From the NCBI RefSeq assembly GCF_001667375.1, contig NZ_LZIN01000094.1, forward strand, positions 1 to 64,000: a stretch of 64,000 nucleotides of DNA, in the 5' to 3' direction. A model generated the notes under the pieces. That model saw nothing but the letters and a program-made list of their open reading frames with translations. It was not told the DNA's origin and ran no database searches. The DNA comes from Mycolicibacter sinensis. Its GTDB lineage: Bacteria; Actinomycetota; Actinomycetes; Mycobacteriales; Mycobacteriaceae. Shown piece by piece: positions 1 to 8,300 of this stretch; within the stretch, counting starts at the first letter, position 1, and each line of letters begins with the position of its first letter. A program made the position numbers and the translations under genes.

Positions 1-1
1 G

Positions 2-427
2 CCCGGCGCCCCGCCGCCGACCCCGGCAGGGCCGCCGTCGGTGACCATGCCGGCATATATGTACATGGTCGGCGGCCTGGACATGGGTGCCCGACGGGCC
101 TCGGGGACCAGCGCGCGCAAGAAGCCGGCGCCGAAACCCGACAGTGCGGATGTCCCCGCGGCGGAGGCGGCGGAACAGGTTGCGCCGCAACGTCGCCGGC
201 GCCGCGCGAAGGCCGGAATGCTGGGCCGCGGCTACGAGTACATGGATCTCGAGCCCGAGCCGGCTATGGCGACCGCCTCGCAGCGGGGCGCCGGCGGATT
301 CGCCGGCGGATCGCAGCGGGTGGCCGGCGCGCGCCCGGCCGGGCTGACCGCGCTGGCCGACGACGGATTCGGCGGCGGCGCGGTCAGCCCGATGATGCCG
401 AACACCTGGCCGGCCGAGGAGAGTTAG
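2..427 (+). CDS. PPE family protein, PPW subgroup, C-terminal part only
   Basis: The open frame enters from the left edge, so only about 141 C-terminal residues are visible. The tail has a GGFAGG stretch, close to the GFxGT motif of the PPE-PPW subgroup, and PMMPNTW near the end, which fits its PxxPxxW motif. Upstream is a basic patch (QRRRRRAK) followed by an acidic EYMDLEPEP segment, as in several PPE tails. PPE proteins are exported by ESX type VII systems and sit in the cell envelope. The N-terminal PPE domain must lie outside the window. The stop codon overlaps the stop region of the convergent gene by 4 bases. Internal ATG codons could be misread as starts, but the frame is open to the edge. 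The next operon is a corrinoid-type importer, so an envelope role in the same uptake is conceivable but not shown. Confidence 0.75.
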   Translation, partial: PGAPPPTPAGPPSVTMPAYMYMVGGLDMGARRASGTSARKKPAPKPDSADVPAAEAAEQVAPQRRRRRAKAGMLGRGYEYMDLEPEPAMATASQRGAGGFAGGSQRVAGARPAGLTALADDGFGGGAVSPMMPNTWPAEES

Positions 428-1002
428 CCGCCGCAGCGGATCCGATTCCCGCTGCGATCCAACGGGTCCGGGCCCAGCCCGAGATACTTGTCCCGCAGCT
501 TGTCCCACAGCTCCAGCTGGCCCCACTCGGGCTCGTCGCGGATCTGCTGGTCGTTGGTGAGGAACGGGTTCGGCAGCATCAACGTCATCATCTGCTCGTC
601 GCGCCCGTTGAACAGCCGCACCCCCCAGGACATCGGGTTGCCGTCCTTGCCGATCCGCCGGTACAGCTCCGCGCGGGTGCACCGGCGGATCCGGCCCAGC
701 TCCGAGCCGCTGGCCCGGTGCTTGCCGATGCACAGGTGAAAGTGCCAGCGGCCGAAATCGACGGTGGCATAACCGTCGAGCATCGCGATCTTGCGCGGTG
801 CGTTGGGGGCCGCCACCTCCCAGGCGGCGCCCTGCATGATGATGCCGAACCAGATCTCGTCCCAGTACTCGTCGAAGCACAGGTGCAGCAGATCCAGCAG
901 GCTCTGCTGATCGGTGGGCAGCGGCCACAGTTGTTCGCGGCCACGGTCTTCGGTGTCGACGATCGGGGGATCGGCGACAATTTCGGTTGCGGTTTCGGTC
1001 AT
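424..1002 (-). CDS. conserved protein of unknown function, last gene of the corrinoid importer operon
   Basis: A 192-residue soluble protein with no signal peptide or membrane segment. I chose ATG 1002 because it overlaps the stop of the upstream ATPase-reductase gene in an ATGA (4 bases) and has a GAGGAAGGG ribosome site; a longer frame from 1068 exists but is less likely. Visible features are a tryptophan- and acid-rich N-terminal half, a central HFHLCIGKH segment, an RIRRC motif and a C-terminal RCGG. The Cys and His residues could bind a metal, but no standard cluster motif is present. I do not recognise the family with certainty. Its place as the fourth gene of a riboswitch-controlled import operon, translationally coupled to a reductase domain, suggests an accessory role in handling the imported substrate. 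That is inference from position only. Confidence 0.8.
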   Translation of the reverse strand: MTETATEIVADPPIVDTEDRGREQLWPLPTDQQSLLDLLHLCFDEYWDEIWFGIIMQGAAWEVAAPNAPRKIAMLDGYATVDFGRWHFHLCIGKHRASGSELGRIRRCTRAELYRRIGKDGNPMSWGVRLFNGRDEQMMTLMLPNPFLTNDQQIRDEPEWGQLELWDKLRDKYLGLGPDPLDRSGNRIRCGG

Positions 1003-2747
1003 GTGGATCCCTTCCTCTTTCGGTCCGTTCGAACCTGGGGTTTGTGGGTGAGCGCGCAGTCGACGCACAGGCCGGCGCCGGGCGTGCGGTAGAACAGGCA
1101 GCAGGTGGCGCGCCGGTAGTCGGTGCCGGAGTCGTTGAAACGGATTGTGTCGCTGAGGCGTTCGTCAGCACAGACCGCGCGCGCGAGCTCCCAGCAGGGC
1201 TCGGCCGCCAGTTGCGCGCCGCGATGCCGGTGCAGGGCGCGGGCCGCACCGAGGACGGCGGAGGCGGCGTTGCCGTGCAGCAGCTTCGCCGAGATCGGGC
1301 CGAGCCGTCGCACCGCGGCGGCCAAGGGCGTCAGATGCCTGCTGAGGATGTCGTCGGCCAGCAGCGAATCGAGACCAGATCCCTGCCAGGCCACCGGATC
1401 GGCCAGATGCAGCCGGACGGTCCCGTCGGATTCGGCGTACCAGAGCTCGTCGGGGTCCAGATCCAGCAGCAGCCCGTGCTCGGCGAGTGCGCCCAGCCCG
1501 ATCGACCACAGTCGCGCCGCGAACCCGAGGAAAAACGCCGACGCCGCAACCCGAAGATCCGATGCCCCGATACGGTCTCCGACATTGCCGACGACGTCGG
1601 CGAGCAGCGTTTGGGCGGTGTAGAGCCGGGAAACCGGACGCCAGCCGCCGCCTTCGACCGCACCGGTGGACACCGCGAAATACGGGCTGACCGTGGCTAG
1701 TTCGGTCAGCGCCGACACCACCCGATCGTCGGGCGCGCAGCGGTGCGGGGTCGCGGGCAGGGCACGCAGCCATTGCGGCAGGTCATGCAACGTGGTGCGG
1801 GTGGCCGACGCTGCCGAGCGCAGCGTGACTGCGTCGGGACCGGTTGCGGTGACGACCATTTCGGCAGGCTCGCCGGTGTCCCAGCCCTCGCGGGACAGCA
1901 CCCGGATCAGCGCGGCGCGCAACGGCTCCGGGGCGTCGACGCGGGCGGCCCGGCGCGCACCGCCCCCGGTGCCGAACGCGAACATGCCGCTGGACGCGTC
2001 GAAGCGCAGCGTGTCGGTGTCGAACATCGCCCCGATGCGTCCCGACAGCATCAGTTCCTCGCCGACGGTGTCCGCTAGCGTGCCCGCCGGATCCAGCAGC
2101 CACACCCGGTCGGCCACCCGCAGCGCCAATTCCAGGTCGTGGGTGCTCAGCACCACGGCCAGCTGCTGGTCGCGGGCCAGCTTGCGCAGCAGCCCGAACA
2201 GCCCGGCTCGCGAGGACACGTCCAAGAACGCGGTCGGCTCGTCGAGCACCAGCAGGCCGGGCTGTTGAGCCAGTGCACGCGCGGTCAGGACACGCTGGCA
2301 TTCCCCGTCGGACAGCTCCGCCGCCGGCCGCGACGCCAGATGCCGCGCGCCGGCCGCGGTCAGCGCCCAGTCGATGATCTCGTCGTCCTCACGGCGCAGT
2401 CGGGCGCCCAACCCCAGGTGCGGGATGCGGCCCAGAGCAACGAGTTCGCGTGCCGAGAGCAAGCCCGGGTCGATCCGCTCGGTCAGTACCACCGCGACCC
2501 GGCGGGCCAGCTCGTCGCGCGGCAGCCCGGTCAGGTCGGCGCCGTCGAGCAGCACCCGGCCGCCGAGCGCGGGCTGCAACCCGGCCAGGGTGCGGATCAG
2601 GGTGGACTTTCCGGCGCCGTTGGGGCCGATCAGCACGGTCAACTCACCGCGGCGGGCCTGCGCGTCCAGGCCGGCCGCCACGGTTGTCGATCGGCGCCGG
2701 TTGCGGTAGCCGATCGCCAGGCCGGCCAGCTCAACCGCCGGGTTCAT
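999..2747 (-). CDS. ABC transporter ATPase fused to a FhuF-like 2Fe-2S reductase domain
   Basis: 582 residues. Residues 1 to about 255 are a FecE/BtuD-type ATPase with Walker A GPNGAGKST, signature LSDGECQRV and Walker B LLVLDEPTAFLD. After a short linker, residues about 270-582 resemble FhuF ferric-siderophore reductases: FFLGFAARLW and GPISAKLLHGNAAS blocks, then a C-terminal C-C-x10-C-x2-C motif (about residues 549-564) that ligates the 2Fe-2S cluster in FhuF. The ATG at 2747 overlaps the permease stop by 4 bases. The family argument is that FhuF releases iron by reducing siderophore-bound Fe(III) in the cytosol. The leader of this operon is a cobalamin riboswitch, so the substrate here may be a corrinoid or cobalt chelate, with reduction coupled to entry. 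A siderophore substrate remains possible. No frameshift is seen between the two parts. Confidence 0.9.
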   Translation of the reverse strand: MNPAVELAGLAIGYRNRRRSTTVAAGLDAQARRGELTVLIGPNGAGKSTLIRTLAGLQPALGGRVLLDGADLTGLPRDELARRVAVVLTERIDPGLLSARELVALGRIPHLGLGARLRREDDEIIDWALTAAGARHLASRPAAELSDGECQRVLTARALAQQPGLLVLDEPTAFLDVSSRAGLFGLLRKLARDQQLAVVLSTHDLELALRVADRVWLLDPAGTLADTVGEELMLSGRIGAMFDTDTLRFDASSGMFAFGTGGGARRAARVDAPEPLRAALIRVLSREGWDTGEPAEMVVTATGPDAVTLRSAASATRTTLHDLPQWLRALPATPHRCAPDDRVVSALTELATVSPYFAVSTGAVEGGGWRPVSRLYTAQTLLADVVGNVGDRIGASDLRVAASAFFLGFAARLWSIGLGALAEHGLLLDLDPDELWYAESDGTVRLHLADPVAWQGSGLDSLLADDILSRHLTPLAAAVRRLGPISAKLLHGNAASAVLGAARALHRHRGAQLAAEPCWELARAVCADERLSDTIRFNDSGTDYRRATCCLFYRTPGAGLCVDCALTHKPQVRTDRKRKGST

Positions 2748-3772
2748 GACGGCATCCCTGATCCGCGGCGGGCCCGCAGCAGCACGGTGATCACGACCGG
2801 CGCCCCCACCAGCGCGGTGACGGCATTGACCGGGATGACCAGGTTGCTGCCGGGCACCTGACTGACGGTGCCGCACGCCAGCGCGGCGACCGCGCCCAGC
2901 AAGACCACCGTCGGCAGCACCACGCGGTGGTCGGAGGTACCGACGGCGATGCGGGCCACGTGCGGCACGACCAGCCCGAGGAACGCGATCGGCCCGCAGA
3001 ACGCGGTCGTCACGCCCGCCAGCAGCGACGCCGAGGCGACCGTGACGACCCGGGCGCGGTGCACGTTGATTCCCATTGTCGCCGCGTAACTCTCGCCGAG
3101 CAGCAGGGCGTTGAGCGGCCGGATCGTCATCGCCGCGGTAACCAGCCCGACGGCCACCAGCGGCAGTAGCAATCGCAGGTCGTCCCAGCCGGTCGCGGCG
3201 AAACTGCCCAGGCCCCACAGCAGATACTGCTGCACCCGCTGCGGGTCGGAATACACTAGCGCCAGACTCACCAGCGCGGTGCTGGCCGCACCCAACATCA
3301 CCCCGATCAACAGCAGCGTCGCCGCCGAGCGGGTCCAGCGCGACAGCCCCAGCACCAACGTCAGCATCGCCGCGGCCCCCAGCGCAGCCGCGAGGACCTG
3401 CCCGGCGCGGCTGGCGCCGGCGGTGCTGAAACCGGCCGCCCCCCCGGCCAGCACCACCAGCGCCACCCCGAGGCTGGCCCCGGAGCTGACCCCGAGGATG
3501 TACGGGTCGGCCAGGGTGTTGCGGAACAGGGTCTGCAGTTGCAGGCCGGCGACCCCGAGCGCAGCACCGGCGGCCAGTGCGGTGAGCACCCGCGGCAACC
3601 GCATGTTCGTCACGATCACCTGCCAACGCGGGTCCGAGGGTTCGGCGCCGACCAGCGCCCGGACGGTGTCGGCCAGCGGCACCCGCACCGGCCCCAGCGC
3701 CAGACCCAGCAGGGCCAGCACCACCACGGCGGCGGCCAGCCCGGCCAGCACCAGCGTCGTACGTGCCTTCAT
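2744..3772 (-). CDS. FecCD/BtuC-type ABC transporter permease
   Basis: 342 residues, mostly hydrophobic, with the run of membrane segments expected for the FecCD family (about ten). Recognisable blocks are RLPRVLTALAAGAALGVAG, the NTLADPYILGVSSGASLG segment and the CGPIAFLGLVVPHVAR coupling region near the C-terminus. It forms the channel for a metal-chelate or corrinoid substrate delivered by the adjacent lipoprotein. The reading frame is open further upstream, but ATG 3772 forms an ATGA overlap with the binding-protein stop and starts just before the first hydrophobic helix, so it is preferred. The gene lies second in the four-gene operon, between the binding protein and the ATPase. Confidence 0.93.
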   Translation of the reverse strand: MKARTTLVLAGLAAAVVVLALLGLALGPVRVPLADTVRALVGAEPSDPRWQVIVTNMRLPRVLTALAAGAALGVAGLQLQTLFRNTLADPYILGVSSGASLGVALVVLAGGAAGFSTAGASRAGQVLAAALGAAAMLTLVLGLSRWTRSAATLLLIGVMLGAASTALVSLALVYSDPQRVQQYLLWGLGSFAATGWDDLRLLLPLVAVGLVTAAMTIRPLNALLLGESYAATMGINVHRARVVTVASASLLAGVTTAFCGPIAFLGLVVPHVARIAVGTSDHRVVLPTVVLLGAVAALACGTVSQVPGSNLVIPVNAVTALVGAPVVITVLLRARRGSGMPS

Positions 3773-4968
3773 CGCTGCACCTGCCGGTAGAACTCGAAAG
3801 TGTGGTCGCCGGCCTGCTCCGGGTGCAGGATCGCGACCAGGTCGGCCAGCAGCAGATCCGGTCGGGCGGTGCCGCGTTCCCAGTACAAGTTGCCCCCGCC
3901 GGGCCCGATCGCCTTGGTGGCCGACCACACCTGCCCGCTGCGCACCGCGGTCAATTCGCCGTACCGGCGGTCCCGCGCCACCGCGTCGTCGACCGTTTTC
4001 CAGTCGTCGGTGACCAGCCACAGCGGGGCGCTTCCCGCGCGGGCGTAGACCGATTCGAAGTTCAGCTGCCGGGTCTCGGCGCCGCCGTCGGTCAGCCAGG
4101 GATAGCTACCGCCGGCGTCGGCGATCAGACGGCCGGCGTAGCTGGCCCCGGTGGGCATGGACCAGCTGCCCGAATGCATGGTGCCGACCAACACGTCGAC
4201 GGGCTCGACCCGTGCGGCCTGCCTGGCCAGCGCGCGGTAGCGGTCGCGGATGCCCTGGTAGGCCTGCGCGGCCTGGCGCTCGGTGCCGGTCAGCGCGGCG
4301 AAAACCTTAATCCACTCGGCCCGGCCCAGCGGGGTGGGCTCCAGCCATTCGGCGTCGGCGAGCACCGGGATGCCGGCCTGGCGCAGCTTGGGATGGCCGG
4401 GGTCGTCCATGCCCTCGGTGACCAGCACGTCGGGGCCGGCGCGCAGCACACTCTCGATGTTGACCGGTCCGCCCGGCGCGTAGCCGATCGCCGCGCCGGC
4501 GCCGATCCGCTCGCGGATCTGCGGGTCGGCGACCGCGGCCGGGTTCGCCACCCCGGTGACCACCCCGGCCCGGTCGAGTTCGGTGATCATCCCCAGGTGC
4601 GTCGTCGAGCCCGAGTACAGGCTGTGCACTGGCACCGTGATCCGTTGCGCGCGAGCAAGTTCGCCGGTCAGCGCCGGGGCCGGGACACCGCAGCGCACCA
4701 AGACATACGAGACCGGTTTGCCGCCGAGGTAGGGCCGGTGCACGGTCAGCACCTGGTAGCTGCGGTGGTAGTCGAGGCGGAAGTTGGTGGCCTCGGACAG
4801 CGTCGACTTGTCCGGAAAGTAGTCGGTGTCCGGGTCGAAGTCGGTGATGCAGTCCTGCCGGGCCGCCACGGTAGCGGCGTGGTTGCCCGAGCAGCCGGCC
4901 AGCGCTGGGGCCAGCGTCAGGGCCAGCGCCATTACCAGCGCAGGGACTACTCGCAGCGCACGGGACAT
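3769..4968 (-). CDS. substrate-binding lipoprotein of a BtuF/FecB-type ABC importer
   Basis: 399 residues. A hydrophobic signal peptide ends in a lipobox LAGC (residues 23-26), so the mature protein should be lipid-anchored outside the membrane. The rest fits the type III periplasmic binding fold (PF01497 class): an N-terminal lobe with YVLVRCGVPAP, a middle DVLVTEGMDDPGHPKL segment and a C-terminal lobe with WEPTP and WLVTDDW blocks. This is the first gene of the operon and lies directly behind a cobalamin riboswitch on the same strand, which points to vitamin B12, a corrinoid precursor or a cobalt chelate as substrate. The stop overlaps the permease start by 4 bases. M. tuberculosis takes up B12 through the unrelated Rv1819c, so this is a different importer type. 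Confidence 0.9.
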   Translation of the reverse strand: MSRALRVVPALVMALALTLAPALAGCSGNHAATVAARQDCITDFDPDTDYFPDKSTLSEATNFRLDYHRSYQVLTVHRPYLGGKPVSYVLVRCGVPAPALTGELARAQRITVPVHSLYSGSTTHLGMITELDRAGVVTGVANPAAVADPQIRERIGAGAAIGYAPGGPVNIESVLRAGPDVLVTEGMDDPGHPKLRQAGIPVLADAEWLEPTPLGRAEWIKVFAALTGTERQAAQAYQGIRDRYRALARQAARVEPVDVLVGTMHSGSWSMPTGASYAGRLIADAGGSYPWLTDGGAETRQLNFESVYARAGSAPLWLVTDDWKTVDDAVARDRRYGELTAVRSGQVWSATKAIGPGGGNLYWERGTARPDLLLADLVAILHPEQAGDHTFEFYRQVQR

Positions 4969-4984
4969 GGGCGTGCATCAGCTT

Positions 4985-5165
4985 CCTCGGGGTACACCGC
5001 CCCGGTTCGCAGGACGCGATGACGTGAGTCTCCTGGCTCTCGGATCACTGTTCGCCTCGCCTTCCGGCCCCACAATCGGCGGGCCGTGGCTGCTGAGGGT
5101 CACTCCCCGATGACAGTGGCGGGACCGCGCCGGATTCCCACCGGCTTCCTCACTGTGTTGTCATC
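4985..5165 (-). promoter_or_regulatory. cobalamin riboswitch, leader of the corrinoid importer operon
   Basis: Read on the minus strand, the leader has the conserved B12-box core GGTGGGAATCCGGCGCGG followed by TCCCGCCACTGTC at about 5113-5145, and the distal conserved block GAGCCAGGAGACTCACG at about 5025-5041. Next comes a small hairpin with arms CGGGG and CCCCG, then a GAGGAAG ribosome site just before the lipoprotein start. The hairpin next to the ribosome site suggests control of translation when cobalamin is bound. The boundaries are approximate. Confidence 0.9.
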
Positions 5166-5184
5166 GCCTTACCGGCGACATTGT

Positions 5185-5330
5185 TGCACGCCGTGTTGCG
5201 TTAGGCTTGCCGCCGTCTCGTGGCGTCAGGAAGTCCGGTGCGAATCCGGCGCGGTTCCGCCACTGTGTTAGCCAGATACTGGCCGCGGGGCATCCGACTA
5301 TGCGGGGCGCGAACCCCCGGGAGGAACCGA
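5185..5330 (+). promoter_or_regulatory. cobalamin riboswitch (short form), leader of cobN
   Basis: Plus-strand core AGTCCGGTGCGAATCCGGCG followed by GTTCCGCCACTGT at about 5230-5266, then AGATACTGGCCGCGG, matching the distal conserved block. The space between the core and the distal block is much shorter than in the divergent minus-strand element. It ends in a GGGG/CCCC hairpin (about 5304-5318) directly against the GGGAGGA ribosome site of cobN, consistent with translational control. It lies back to back with the minus-strand riboswitch, their 5' ends being about 20-30 bases apart. The 5' boundary is approximate. Confidence 0.85.
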
Positions 5331-5332
5331 TT

Positions 5333-8300
5333 ATGCGGCGTATCGTCCTGCTCTCCACCTCCGACACCGACCTGCTGTCCGCGCGGGCCAGCGGCGTGGC
5401 GTACCGGCTCGGGAACCCCGCACGCCACGACATCGAACCGCTGGTCAACGGTGGCGTTGATGTTGTGGTGCTGCGAATCCTGGGCTCGTCGGCCGAGATC
5501 GCCGACGAACTGAAGTTGCTGCGCGCGACCGGACTGCCGCTGGTGGTGCTCGGCGGGGAGCGCTCACCCAACGCCGAGCTGATGGAGTGCTCGACGGTCC
5601 CGATCGGGCTGGCCGCCCAAGCGCACGCCTACCTCGCCGAAGGCGGACCGGCCAACCTGGCCCAGCTGCACGCGTTCCTCTGCGACACGGTGCTGCTCAC
5701 TGGGGAGGGTTTTGAGGAACCGGCGGTGATCCCGGAATGGGGGTATGGGTCTCGGGAGCCGGTTGACGCGCCCGATGCGGTGCGGGTCGGGGTGCTGTAC
5801 TACCGGGCCCACGAGGTCAGCGGCAACGCCGGATTCGCGCACGCGCTGGCCGACGCGATCGACGTCACCGGCCGGGCGGTCGGGGTGCCGATCTTCGCCG
5901 CATCGCTGCGCAACGCCCCCGACGAGCTCTACGACGCGCTGGGGGAGCTGGACGCGGTGGTGGTCTGCATGCTGGCGGCCGGCGGGGCGATGAACGCCAC
6001 CGCGACCGTCAGCGCCGGCGACGACGACGGCGCGTGGGACATCGAAAAGATCGCGGCGCTGGACATTCCGGTGTTCCAGGGTCTGTGTCTGGCGTCGTCG
6101 CGGGCGGACTGGGAGGCCAACGACGACGGCGTGACGCCACTGGATTCGGCCACCCAGATCGCCATCCCGGAATTCGACGGCCGGATCATCACCGTGCCGT
6201 TCTCGTTCAAGGAGATCGACGACGACGGGCTGCCACACTACGCCGCCGATGTGGAACGCTGCGCCCGGGTCGCCGGTGTCGTAGTGAATCACGCGGTGCT
6301 GCGGCGCATTCCGAACCGGGACAAGAGGCTCGCGCTGGTGCTGTCGGCCTATCCCACCAAGCACTCCCGGGTCGGCAACGCGGTCGGTCTGGACACTCCG
6401 GCGTCGGCGGTGCGGCTGCTGCACCGGCTGGCCGCCGAAGGGTATGACGTCGGAGACGGTTTCGGGGTGCTGGGGGTCGAGGATGAGACGCAGGCGGGGG
6501 ACCGGCTGATTCACACCCTGATCGAAGCCGGCGGCCAGGATGAGGACTGGCTGTCCGCCGCGCAGCTGACCGAGGCGCAGGTACGGGTGACCGCTGACCA
6601 GTACGCCTCCTGGGCCGCGGAGCTGCCCGACACGCTGCGCGACGCGATGACGACGGCGTGGGGCCCGGCGCCGGGCAAGTTGTTCGTCAACGACGCCGGC
6701 GAAATCGTGCTGGCCGCACTGCGATCCGGCAACATCGTGCTGATGATCCAGCCGCCGCGCGGCTTCGGGGAGAACCCGGTGGCGATCTATCACGATCCGG
6801 AGTTGCCGCCGAGCCACCATTATCTGGCCGCATATCGTTGGCTGGACAGGGGGTTCGGTGCGCACGCGGTGATCCACCTGGGCAAGCACGGCTCGATGGA
6901 ATGGCTGCCCGGCAAGACCGCGGCGCTCTCTTCCGCGTGCGCTACCGACGCGATGATCGCCGACCTGCCGCTGATCTACCCGTTCCTGGTCAACGACCCC
7001 GGCGAGGGCGCGCAGGCCAAACGCCGCGCGCACGCGGTGATCGTCGATCACCTGATCCCGCCGATGGCGCGCGCGGAGTCCTACGGCGACATTGCGCGGC
7101 TGGAGCAGTTGCTCGATGAGTACGGCAATATCGCCTCGATGGATCCGGGCAAGCTGCCGGCGATCCGCGGCGAGATCTGGAACCTGATGCGCGCCGCGGA
7201 GATGCACCGGGATCTCGGCCTGGACGAGCGGCCCGAGGACGAGGAATTCGACGACTTCCTGCTGCATGTCGACGGCTGGCTCTGTGAGATCAAGGACGCC
7301 CAAATCCGCGACGGACTGCACGTGCTCGGCGGTGCGCCGACGGGCGCGGAGCGGGTGAACCTGGTGCTGGCGATCCTGCGCGCCCCGCAGGTATGGGGCG
7401 GGGTGGACCACGCGGTGCCCGGCCTGCGGGCCGCGCTCGGCTTGAAAGACGACGCGGCGGGTTCGGCGGTCGATGAGATCGAGCAGCGCGCCCGAGGGCT
7501 GGTCGAAGCCATGGAGGCGGCCGGCTGGGAGGCCGGGACGGCCGATTCGCTGCACCCCGATCCCGAGGTCTGCCGCGTGCTGAGATTCGCTGCCACCGAA
7601 GTGGTTCCGCGGCTGGCGGGTACGGTGGCCGAGCTGGACTCGGTGCTGCACGCGCTGGCCGGCGGCTTCGTGCGCCCAGGGCCATCCGGGTCGCCGCTGC
7701 GCGGCCTGGTCAACGTGCTGCCCACCGGACGCAACTTCTACACCGTCGACCCCCGTGCGGTGCCGTCGCGGCTGGCCTGGCAGACCGGGCAGGCGATGGC
7801 GGACTCGCTGGTGCAGCGCTACCTCGACGACACCGGCCGCTATCCGGAGTCGGTGGGGTTGTCGGTGTGGGGCACCTCGGCGATGCGCACGTCCGGCGAC
7901 GACATCGCCGAGGTGCTGGCGTTGCTCGGGGTGCGGCCCGACTGGGACGAGGCCTCCCGGCGGGTGTCCGGGCTCGAGGTGATCTCGCTGGAAGAACTCG
8001 GCCGACCCAGAATCGATGTGACGGTGCGGATCTCGGGTTTCTTCCGCGACGCCTTCCCGCACGTGGTGATGATGCTCGACGACGCCGTGCAGCTGGTGGC
8101 GACCCTCGACGAGCCGGACGGTCAGAACTTCGTCGCCGCCCACGCCCGCGCCGACCTGGCCTCCCACGGCGACCTGCGCCGGGCCACCACCCGGGTCTTC
8201 GGTTCCGCGCCGGGCTCCTATGGGGCCGGCATCCTGCAGCTGATCGAGGCGGGAACCTGGCGTGATGACAAGGATCTGGCCGAGGTTTACACCGCCTGGG

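Noticed and set aside
999..3626. A single 875-residue frame covering both the permease region and the ATPase
   Set aside because: The first about 290 residues are an Arg/Gly-rich shadow of the permease gene in another frame; the ATPase starts at 2747.
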